DNA from: Spirochaetes bacterium RBG_16_49_21 | Lineage (GTDB): Bacteria > Spirochaetota > UBA4802 > UBA5550 | DNA length: 64,000 nucleotides | NCBI GenBank assembly: GCA_001829495.1 | Contig: MIBJ01000017.1 | Span: 111,029 to 175,028 of the forward strand | Reading direction: 5' to 3' | Part shown: one piece after another, positions 34,472 to 41,539 of the stretch | How positions within the stretch are numbered: position 1 is the first letter of the stretch | Layout: every line of letters begins with the position of its first letter | Notes under the pieces: generated by a model | Databases searched by the model: none | What the model was told of the DNA's origin: nothing | Seen by the model: the letters and a program-made list of their open reading frames with translations, nothing else | Made by a program: the position numbers and the translations under genes

Positions 34472-35680
34472 ATGGCTGAAAAAAAATACCCATATGTGAT
34501 CGTCGGCGGCGGTCTCGCGGGAGTATCCGCCATAGAAGGGATCAGGGAGGCGGATAAGTCCGGCGCTATTCTATTAATCGGCAGTGAAAAGGATATGCCG
34601 TATGACCGGCCGCCCCTGTCGAAAAAGCTCTGGTTCGGCAAAAAGAAGATTGAAGAGATTTTTCTGCATGACCGGACTTTTTATAGCAACAATAATGTTG
34701 AATTGACGCTGGGGTCAACCGTAACGGGACTGGACAGGGCGAAAAAAATGCTCACGACCGGCAGCGGCGACACCCTCCTCTATTCAAAGCTTCTCCTCGC
34801 AACCGGCGGATTTCCCCGCAGATTGCAAATCCCCGGCGGCGATCTGGCTGAGATATGCTACTACCGTACCCTGGAAGACTATAAAAGAATCCGCGGCATG
34901 GCCGCTGAGGGGAAGACGGCACTGGTCGTCGGCGGAGGCTTCATCGGCTCCGAGATCGCGGCTGCGCTCAGCGTGAATAAACTGGACGTCACCATGATCT
35001 TTCCCGAGGATTATCTGGTCCAGAGAATATTCCCCGAGGGCCTGGGCAGATCAATCCAGAAAAAATACGCCGGACGCGGGATCTCCATACTGAATCAGGA
35101 CGAGCCGGCCTCATTCGAAAAGAAGTCGGGCCGGATAACAACCAGAACGAAAAAAGGGAGGGAGATACAATCAGACATCGTCATAGCGGGGATAGGTATT
35201 ATCCCGGCGCTGGAATTGGCCCGGCAGGGGGGGGTAAGCACGGACAATGGAATCCTCGTCGATGAATATCTTGCCGCATCCGACCCCGATATTTATGCGG
35301 CAGGCGACAACGCCAATTTTAACTATGCCGCCCTGGGACAGCGGATGCGCCTTGAGCACTGGGATAATTCCATTGCCCAGGGCAGGGCAGCGGGAAGGAA
35401 CATGGCGGGAGCGGGTGTGAAGTTCGATTATATCCCCTATTTTTTCTCCGACCTTTTTGAATTCGGATACGAGGCGGCGGGGAATATCAATTCGCAGCTG
35501 GAGACTTTTTCGGATTGGAAAAAAGAGTATGATACCGGCGTCATATATTATCTGCAAGACGGCGCGGTCAAGGGCGTGATGCTCTGCAACGTATGGGAAA
35601 AAATCGACGCCGCGCGCGATCTGATCCGCAAACAAAAGAAGGTGAAACCCGGAGACCTCAAGGGTGCAATATCATTTTAG
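34472..35680 (+). CDS. FAD-dependent NAD(P)H oxidoreductase (ferredoxin reductase/AIF-like)
   Basis: The start is ATG 34472 with AAGGAGG in place, giving 402 residues. The fold is the rubredoxin/ferredoxin reductase type: VIVGGGLAGVSAIEGIRE (FAD), MPYDRPPLSKKLW, and the NAD(P) motif LVVGGGFIGSEIAAAL. FAD closure is DIYAAGDNANF. The residue after the second NAD strand is hydrophobic (MIFPED), giving no clear NAD/NADP preference. Such enzymes pass electrons from NAD(P)H to small iron-sulphur proteins. It begins 10 bases after the NADPH-less thioredoxin reductase-like gene, so a shared electron path is plausible but unproven. Confidence 0.88.
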   Translation: MAEKKYPYVIVGGGLAGVSAIEGIREADKSGAILLIGSEKDMPYDRPPLSKKLWFGKKKIEEIFLHDRTFYSNNNVELTLGSTVTGLDRAKKMLTTGSGDTLLYSKLLLATGGFPRRLQIPGGDLAEICYYRTLEDYKRIRGMAAEGKTALVVGGGFIGSEIAAALSVNKLDVTMIFPEDYLVQRIFPEGLGRSIQKKYAGRGISILNQDEPASFEKKSGRITTRTKKGREIQSDIVIAGIGIIPALELARQGGVSTDNGILVDEYLAASDPDIYAAGDNANFNYAALGQRMRLEHWDNSIAQGRAAGRNMAGAGVKFDYIPYFFSDLFEFGYEAAGNINSQLETFSDWKKEYDTGVIYYLQDGAVKGVMLCNVWEKIDAARDLIRKQKKVKPGDLKGAISF

Positions 35681-35696
35681 TAATCAAGGAGGAATT

Positions 35697-36017
35697 ATGC
35701 TCGCCGAAATGAAGTGTACTCCGATAGATAAAGCCAAGCCGCCGATGCCTTTGACTGAAGCAAAAAAAATGTTGAGCGAAATATTGGGGTGGACACTCGT
35801 GAATTCAACGATAACGCGTGAATTCAAATTCAAGAATTTCATTGAAGCCATGCAGTTTGTCAATAAAGTCGCCGATCTGGCAAATAGTGAAGACCACCAC
35901 CCTGACATTCATATCTCTTACAGCAAGGTCAGATTGGAGCTGTCGACACATGCGATCGGCGGGCTGTCGATGAATGATTTTATCGTAGCGGCGAAAATTA
36001 ATCTCTTTAAACCCTGA
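35697..36017 (+). CDS. phhB: Pterin-4a-carbinolamine dehydratase
   Basis: The 106-residue protein starts at ATG 35697 after AAGGAGG. It shows GWTLVNSTITREFKFKNF and the catalytic EDHHPDIHISYSKV segment with its histidines. THAIGGLSMNDFIVAAKI follows, the full family pattern. It dehydrates 4a-hydroxytetrahydropterin. No aromatic amino-acid hydroxylase is seen here, so in this context it may instead serve pterin or molybdopterin-related chemistry. Its TGA stop is part of the terminal TGACCTCA of the repeat at 36014-36110. It leads the pterin/folate block. Confidence 0.93.
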   Translation: MLAEMKCTPIDKAKPPMPLTEAKKMLSEILGWTLVNSTITREFKFKNFIEAMQFVNKVADLANSEDHHPDIHISYSKVRLELSTHAIGGLSMNDFIVAAKINLFKP

Positions 36018-36110
36018 CCTCACCCCCCGGCCCCCTCTCCTATTAAGAAATGAAAAAAGGAGAGGGGGAGTCTAAGGATGAAGCTTAATGCTCCGCGCGG
36101 GTGAGGTCAG
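36014..36110. repeat. 97-bp repeat element with perfect 12-bp terminal inverted repeats
   Basis: CTGACCTCACCC at the left end is matched exactly by GGGTGAGGTCAG at the right. Inside, CCCCCTCTCCT pairs with AGGAGAGGGGG. The left end supplies the stop codon of phhB. Similar ends occur at 33421 and 54592. The element carries no gene and looks like a miniature inverted-repeat unit. Confidence 0.75.
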
Positions 36111-36163
36111 AAAAGGGTTATTCGCGCCTTTGCGACTTTGCGAAAATATAATATGAGGTGAAC

Positions 36164-36919
36164 ATGGAGGGTAAATCTTTAATCGGAAAAACTGCCCTGG
36201 TGACCGGTGCGGCCAAAAGGATCGGCCGGGCTATAGCCCTTGAGCTTGCCGCGCAGGGAGCGAATATCGCAGCCCATTACCGTCATTCAGCCGGGGAGGC
36301 CGAGGAATTGCGCCGGGAGATTGAATCCTATCAGGTAAACTGCTGGCTCGTCCAAGCTGATTTTGCCGTCCGGACCGAATATGAGAGCCTGGTGGACGCT
36401 GCATTAGACAAGGCCGGCGCATTGGACATCCTGGTCAACAGCGCTTCAATATTTCCCCCAAGCACGGTGCACGATTGCACCTGGGAGGATATGTCCGCCA
36501 GCATGCAGATCAATGCATGGGCTCCCTTTTATATCAGCCGCTCGTTCGCCCGTAAGGCAGGGAGGGGAGCCATCATTAATCTATTGGATGCGCGAATCGC
36601 GGGCCTTGACGCAAACCATGTCGCGTATCTTCTGAGCAAGCAGGCGCTGGAATCCTTTACGCGCCTGATGGCCTTGGAATTTTCCCCGGGTGTCAGAGTA
36701 AACGGGGTGGCGCCGGGAATAATTTTGCCGCCGCCGGCCACGGATGACCGCTCTATAAAGCAGATGATCCCCGCGGTGCCGCTGAAGCGGCAGGGGGACG
36801 TGCGCGAAATTGCGGATGCGGTTTTATTCCTGATAAAAAACGAGTATATCACCGGACAGGTGGTGTACGTAGACGGAGGCGGGCATCTTGCCGGCGCTAA
36901 GGAGCATGCCCATGGATAA
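36164..36919 (+). CDS. Short-chain dehydrogenase, pteridine reductase/FolM-like
   Basis: ATG 36164 with GAGGTG upstream gives 251 residues (the track's GTG 36158 is less likely). It is a classical SDR: TGAAKRIGRAIALELA, NSAS, and YLLSKQAL (Tyr-x3-Lys). A C-terminal GQVVYVDGG follows. The TGxxKRIG form of the cofactor loop, with Lys/Arg for NADPH, is characteristic of pteridine reductases (PTR1) and FolM. Its position between pterin dehydratase and folB supports a role in reducing dihydropterins, possibly replacing dihydrofolate reductase, as no folA is seen. The specific substrate is inference. The stop overlaps folB. Confidence 0.87.
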   Translation: MEGKSLIGKTALVTGAAKRIGRAIALELAAQGANIAAHYRHSAGEAEELRREIESYQVNCWLVQADFAVRTEYESLVDAALDKAGALDILVNSASIFPPSTVHDCTWEDMSASMQINAWAPFYISRSFARKAGRGAIINLLDARIAGLDANHVAYLLSKQALESFTRLMALEFSPGVRVNGVAPGIILPPPATDDRSIKQMIPAVPLKRQGDVREIADAVLFLIKNEYITGQVVYVDGGGHLAGAKEHAHG

Positions 36920-37265
36920 AATCATGATAAAGGACCTGCTCGCACGATGCATTGTCGGCATCAATAGCGACGAGCGGCGCGACAAACAGGACGTAATCAT
37001 CAATATAACCCTGTCAGCCGACCTTAAAAAGGCGTGCAAAACCGACAAATTCGAGGATACGGTCGATTACAGCATCATCAAAAAGAAAATACTGGAGATG
37101 GTTGAGAATTCCCGATTCTTTTTGATTGAGGCTTTGGCGGAACATATAGCAGCCGCCTGCCTTGATTTCAGCGGCGTGCAAGGCGCGCTGGTTTCGGTGG
37201 AGAAACCTTCAGCCCTTCGATTCGCCCGGAGCGTGGGCGTGGAAATCTACCGGGAAAGAGAGTAG
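36912..37265 (+). CDS. folB: Dihydroneopterin aldolase
   Basis: ATG 36912 has AAGGAG upstream and overlaps the SDR stop by eight bases. ATG 36906 is an alternative. The 117-residue protein shows MIKDLLARCIVGINSDERRDKQ, the VDYSIIKKKI segment and FLIEALAEHIA with the catalytic region. VSVEKPSALRFARSVGVEIYR closes it, as in FolB. It converts dihydroneopterin to 6-hydroxymethyl-dihydropterin. It is directly followed by folK, its pathway successor. Confidence 0.94.
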   Translation: MDKIMIKDLLARCIVGINSDERRDKQDVIINITLSADLKKACKTDKFEDTVDYSIIKKKILEMVENSRFFLIEALAEHIAAACLDFSGVQGALVSVEKPSALRFARSVGVEIYRERE

Positions 37266-37269
37266 CGCA

Positions 37270-37827
37270 ATGCCGACCGCATACATCGGCGTGGGATCGA
37301 ACATCCGGCCCGAGAAGAACATAAAAAAAGCCGTGGCGCTCCTTTCACGACATGCATTCATCACCGGGATTTCCACATTCTATCAGACCAAGCCGTTTGA
37401 TCGGTGCGGTGATCCGCTCTACTATAACGGGGTTGTCAGAATCAAGACCGCAGCTCATCCGCTGGAGCTCAAGCACCATGTTTTAAGAAGCATCGAAAAA
37501 AAACTGGGAAGGCGAAGAACGTTTGATAAATCAGCCCCGCGGAGCATAGACCTTGATATTCTCGTGTATGACGAGGTGGTGATGAACGACGGGGAGTTAT
37601 GCATCCCTGATCCCGCCATCCTTGAAAGGCCCTTTGTAGCCATGCCGCTGTATGAGCTGGCTGAAGAGCTGATCCTGCCCGGATGGAACCGGAGCATGCG
37701 CGAGATCGCGGAAAAATTGAAAGATGATGACCTGCGGCCAATGCCCGAATATACCAAACAACTAAGGAGGATTATCAGCAATGGATATCGTAAAAGTGGA
37801 ACGCCTGATCAGGGAATTGTTGGTTGA
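37270..37827 (+). CDS. folK: 6-hydroxymethyl-dihydropterin pyrophosphokinase
   Basis: The start is ATG 37270, four bases after folB, giving 185 residues. HPPK motifs are YIGVGSNIRPEKNI, FYQTKPFDR, and KKLGRRRTFDKSAPRSIDLD, followed by ILVYD. IPDPAILERPFVAMPL closes the core. It pyrophosphorylates 6-hydroxymethyl-dihydropterin for pteroate synthesis. The last ~45 bases overlap folE in another frame. The tail after PEYTKQLRRI lies beyond the normal domain and may be a consequence of this overlap. Confidence 0.94.
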   Translation: MPTAYIGVGSNIRPEKNIKKAVALLSRHAFITGISTFYQTKPFDRCGDPLYYNGVVRIKTAAHPLELKHHVLRSIEKKLGRRRTFDKSAPRSIDLDILVYDEVVMNDGELCIPDPAILERPFVAMPLYELAEELILPGWNRSMREIAEKLKDDDLRPMPEYTKQLRRIISNGYRKSGTPDQGIVG

Positions 37828-38350
37828 GATCGGCGAGGACCCGGACAGAGAAGGATTATTAAAGACGCCCCGCCGGTTCGCCGAATCCATCGAATATTTG
37901 ACCTCCGGGTACCATACCGACATCACGAAGGTGATCAACAAGGCCATTTTTACCCAGGCAACCCACAATATGGTGATCGTCAAGGACATCGAATTATACA
38001 GCCTGTGCGAGCACCATCTCCTCCCCTTTTTCGGCAGATGCCACATCGGTTATATATCAAAGGGAAAGATATTCGGAGCCAGCAAGCTCCCCCGGATCGT
38101 GAATATGTATGCACAGAGGCTGCAAACTCAGGAGCGGCTGACCGACCAGATTGCCTACGCCATCCATGATAGTATCGAAACCCACGGCGTCGGCGTTGTA
38201 ATTGAAGCCAGGCATCTGTGCATGATGATGCGGGGAATAGAAAAGCAGAATTCGAAGATGATAACCTCATCCGTTCTGGGCGTTTTCCGGGAATCGCACA
38301 CGACCAGGAACGAATTCTTATCTTTAGTTAATCAGAATGGATACGCGTAG
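37781..38350 (+). CDS. folE: GTP cyclohydrolase I
   Basis: The 189-residue FolE-I has all zinc and catalytic residues: YSLCEHHLLPFFGRCHIGYI, SKLPRIVNMYAQRLQTQERLT, and EARHLCMMMRGIEKQNSKM. It opens the pterin pathway by converting GTP to dihydroneopterin triphosphate. AAGGAGG lies about ten bases upstream, inside folK. The end overlaps the end of nuoN on the opposite strand by 19 bases, so no terminator separates the two convergent operons. Confidence 0.97.
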   Translation: MDIVKVERLIRELLVEIGEDPDREGLLKTPRRFAESIEYLTSGYHTDITKVINKAIFTQATHNMVIVKDIELYSLCEHHLLPFFGRCHIGYISKGKIFGASKLPRIVNMYAQRLQTQERLTDQIAYAIHDSIETHGVGVVIEARHLCMMMRGIEKQNSKMITSSVLGVFRESHTTRNEFLSLVNQNGYA

Positions 38351-39777
38351 TTTATAACCGCATTGATGATAGTGATGAGCGTCTGCGGATAAACCCCGAT
38401 CCATACAAGGAGGAGGGTCATCACGCAGAGGGCGACGCCGGCTGCCGGAGAGGATGAGAATGCCGTACGCCCGGCATTCTGCCCTGCATCCGGCTCCGCG
38501 TACATGACTGCGACGATCCTCAAGTAATAGTAGATACTTATGGCGCTGTTTATGATCAGAATGATCACGAGGGCCCATAGTCGGGCCTTCATGCCGGCCG
38601 CGACCAGATAATATTTAGCCAGGAAGCCTGCGGTCAGGGGGATGCCCGCAAGCGAAAGGAGCGCAGCGGTCAAGGCTGCCGCGAGCCAGGGCCTTTGCCA
38701 GAAGAGCCCCCGGTAATCCTCTATGGAATCGGCGTCCCTCTCCCCGCCGGAGAGCGCGGCGACCACGCCGAAAGCCGCGAGCGTGGTGATGAAATAGGAC
38801 ACGAGATAGAAGGCCGCTGCCTCCACGGCCAGGTCGCCTCCGGCGATGAAGGCTACCAGCAGGTAGCCGAGATGGGCGATTGAAGAATAAGCGAGCACCC
38901 TTTTAACGTTCTCCTGCCTGAGGGCCAGCAGGTTCCCCGTAAACATTGAAGCAACCGCTATGGCGCTGAACAGAAACAGCAGCTTTTTGTACTGATGAGC
39001 CCCCATTATAAAAAAGAATCTTACCAGAAGGCTGAATACCGCCCCTTTGGACACGGTGGCGATATAGGCGGTGACCGGGGACGGAGCCCCCTCATACACG
39101 TCCGGAGTCCACATATGAAAAGGCACGATCGCCAGCTTGAAGCCGAAACCGACGAATAAAAGCCCGAAAGCGGCATAGAGAAGCGGAGTGGGCATGCCCT
39201 GTATCTGAAGTATTTCTGATATCCCCTTAAAATCCATTGTCCCGCATTCAGCGTAAAACAGGGCTATGCCGAAGAGTAAAAATGCCGATGAGGCTGCTGC
39301 GAGGATAAGATACTTCACCCCCGCTTCGATGCACCGGGTGAAACCGCGCAGATATGAAATCAGCACATACAGGGAAACGCTCAGTATCTCCAGGCCGAGA
39401 AAGAGCGGAATGAAGCTGTTCGCCGCCGCAAGAACAGAGGCGCCGAGCGTAGCCAGAATGAGCAGGATATAGAACTCCTGGCAATCATCCTTTCTTTCAC
39501 GAACATAGCCGTACGACAGGAGAGCTACCACCAGGGATGCGGCCAGGAACAGTCCGATATAAAAAAGGGCGTACCCGTCCATGGATAACAGTGATCCGTC
39601 AGTACGGACAGGCTTGGGCGCAAAAAAAAGTGACGTAAAAGCGGCGATAAAGATCAAGACCGTGAGAGCTACCGTGAGCTTCAAATTGCGGTAAAACGAT
39701 ACCGTCAGGAGGAGCGGAACCACTGCTCCGCCGAGTATCAGAAGGGGAATCATTTCATGAAGCTCTACCAGCGTCAC
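38332..39777 (-). CDS. nuoN: NADH-quinone oxidoreductase subunit N
   Basis: A 481-residue antiporter-like membrane subunit of complex I with about 14 helices. It starts at GTG 39777 with GAGGT five bases upstream. The conserved KLAIVPFHMWTPDVYEGAPSP segment and the ALRQENVKRVLAYSSIAHLGY helix identify NuoN. It forms part of the proton-pumping arm. It is the last gene of the nuo operon and its 3' end overlaps folE antisense by 19 bases. The 100-base gap after nuoM contains a repeat (39801-39840). Confidence 0.96.
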   Translation of the reverse strand: MTLVELHEMIPLLILGGAVVPLLLTVSFYRNLKLTVALTVLIFIAAFTSLFFAPKPVRTDGSLLSMDGYALFYIGLFLAASLVVALLSYGYVRERKDDCQEFYILLILATLGASVLAAANSFIPLFLGLEILSVSLYVLISYLRGFTRCIEAGVKYLILAAASSAFLLFGIALFYAECGTMDFKGISEILQIQGMPTPLLYAAFGLLFVGFGFKLAIVPFHMWTPDVYEGAPSPVTAYIATVSKGAVFSLLVRFFFIMGAHQYKKLLFLFSAIAVASMFTGNLLALRQENVKRVLAYSSIAHLGYLLVAFIAGGDLAVEAAAFYLVSYFITTLAAFGVVAALSGGERDADSIEDYRGLFWQRPWLAAALTAALLSLAGIPLTAGFLAKYYLVAAGMKARLWALVIILIINSAISIYYYLRIVAVMYAEPDAGQNAGRTAFSSSPAAGVALCVMTLLLVWIGVYPQTLITIINAVINYAYPF

Positions 39778-39800
39778 GGCAAACCTCGCATATCTTTTAA

Positions 39801-39840
39801 CCCTCTCGGCCCCCTAAATCCCCGGAGGGGGACTTAAAAG
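39801..39840. repeat. C/G-rich hairpin repeat between nuoM and nuoN
   Basis: CCCCC (39810-39814) and GGGGG (39827-39831) flank TAAATCCCCGGA. Surrounding sequence (CCCTCTCGGC, GGACTTAAAAG) resembles the repeat family at 24608, 36014 and 54592. It interrupts an otherwise tightly packed operon. Confidence 0.55.
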
Positions 39841-39877
39841 CTTCTGACAAATGAGTGTTATGGCTGATAAACATATA

Positions 39878-41539
39878 TCATTGTCTCCTTAGGAAGCCGA
39901 TAGGCTGATTTGCAGGTAAACGTAAGCCCCCTTCTGGGGTCGCTCTCGTACCTCCTGTACTCCGCGACATTGGGACATCCTGTCCGGCAGGTTTTGGGGG
40001 GCATGAGCGCGTGAAATGCGGGTAGGAGTTAGCCTCCCGGAGATGCTCTGACCCCACCTGGGTCAGGCCGGTCTGTTCCCGAATCGCCTCAAGAGAGGCC
40101 TTGACCGTATTGAGCATCGGCTGAGGAAAGAGGCCGAGCCAGAGTATGACTGCCATCATGGCCCCCAGCAGGGACATCTCGCGCAGGGAGAGGTCCCCGA
40201 CCTTGGCCGGAGTTTCGCCCCCGCCGTGGAAAATCGACTGTATGATCCATAAGCCGTACACGGCTGAGAAAACAAGCCCGAGCGAGGCGAGCACGGTTAT
40301 CGGAAGATTGACCCGATACGCTCCGGCCAGTACCAGGAACTCAGCCACGAAATTCCCCAGTCCGGGGAGCCCTGTTGACGCCAGCGCAAAGAAGAGCGCC
40401 ACGCCTCCCATGCGCGGCGCATCCCGCCAGTACCCGCCCATTGTTCCTATCTCGCGGGTGTGGAGCCGCTCCTGGAGCGCGCCGGCGAGAATAAAAAGGG
40501 CGCCGGTGCTTACCGCATGGCAGACCATCTGCATCACCGCGCCCTGGAGCGCGAGCTCGTTCGCAGCGAACGAGCCGACCATCACGAACCCCATGTGGCT
40601 CACGCTGGTGTAGGCGACGAGCCGCTTTAAATCGGCCTGGGCGAACGCGAGCTTTGCGCCGTAGATAATTCCGACAACCCCGATGCTCATGCCGATGTAT
40701 CTGAAATCCAGACTGGCCTGGGGGAACAGGGGGATAACAAAGCGCAGAATGCCGTACGCTCCGGTCTTAAGCAGCAGGCCGGCCAGGATCACGCTCCCCG
40801 CGGTCGGGGCCTCGGTGTGCGCATCGGGCAGCCAGTTATGAAAGGGCACGGCCGGGAGCTTGACCATAAAGGCAATGAGAAAGCCGGCAGCCAGAAGCCG
40901 CGCTTCAGCGGGCTCAAGCGCCGTTTGTAAAAGGTTCAGGTAATCGAAGGTGTAAAACCCCGTGTTTCGGGCATTGATGAAATACAGTCCTAAAATGGCG
41001 ATGAACATAAACAGGCCGCTTGCCTGGGTGAAGATGAAAAACTTCATGGCTGCATAGTTCCGGTTTTCATGGCCCCAGATTCCGATGAGCAGGTACATGG
41101 GCACGAGCATAAGCTCCCAGAAAAAGTAGAACAGGAACAGATCAACGGCGAGGAATACGCCCATGATCCCCGCGAGATTCCAGAGCAGATTAAAATGAAA
41201 GAACCCGGCCCGCTCCCGTATTTCGCTCCAGGAACAGAGGATCGCCGCGAGGCCGATGAAGGCGACGAGTCCTGCCATCACCAGGCTTAGTCCGTCCATG
41301 GCAAGATGAAAGTTTATCCCGAACTGGGGTATCCAGGGCAGATAGAACTCGGATATCCATGACTGGCCGGCGCAATTCAATCTCTCATACGTGCTTACCC
41401 ATAGGAACAGAATCAGGACAAAATCCGCCGCCAGCGCCAAAAGCGACACGATCCGCGCCGCCATGGCGCTCCATCTGCCCAAAAGCCAGGCCAGCACGCC
41501 TCCGGCGATCAGAATTACTATGAGGAGCACCAATATCAT
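39878..41539 (-). CDS. nuoM: NADH-quinone oxidoreductase subunit M
   Basis: A 553-residue proton-channel subunit with about 14 helices. It is identified by FYFFWELMLVPMYLLIGIWG, VKLPAVPFHNWLPDAHTEAP, and AQADLKRLVAYTSVSHMGFV. The normal protein should end soon after GLFPQPMLNTVKASLEAI. Here a tail of about 55 residues rich in Pro, Arg, Gly and Thr continues to the stop. Its DNA contains several short palindromes, so I suspect a repeat has inserted at the 3' end. The ATG overlaps the nuoL TGA (ATGA). Confidence 0.95.
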   Translation of the reverse strand: MILVLLIVILIAGGVLAWLLGRWSAMAARIVSLLALAADFVLILFLWVSTYERLNCAGQSWISEFYLPWIPQFGINFHLAMDGLSLVMAGLVAFIGLAAILCSWSEIRERAGFFHFNLLWNLAGIMGVFLAVDLFLFYFFWELMLVPMYLLIGIWGHENRNYAAMKFFIFTQASGLFMFIAILGLYFINARNTGFYTFDYLNLLQTALEPAEARLLAAGFLIAFMVKLPAVPFHNWLPDAHTEAPTAGSVILAGLLLKTGAYGILRFVIPLFPQASLDFRYIGMSIGVVGIIYGAKLAFAQADLKRLVAYTSVSHMGFVMVGSFAANELALQGAVMQMVCHAVSTGALFILAGALQERLHTREIGTMGGYWRDAPRMGGVALFFALASTGLPGLGNFVAEFLVLAGAYRVNLPITVLASLGLVFSAVYGLWIIQSIFHGGGETPAKVGDLSLREMSLLGAMMAVILWLGLFPQPMLNTVKASLEAIREQTGLTQVGSEHLREANSYPHFTRSCPPKPAGQDVPMSRSTGGTRATPEGGLRLPANQPIGFLRRQ

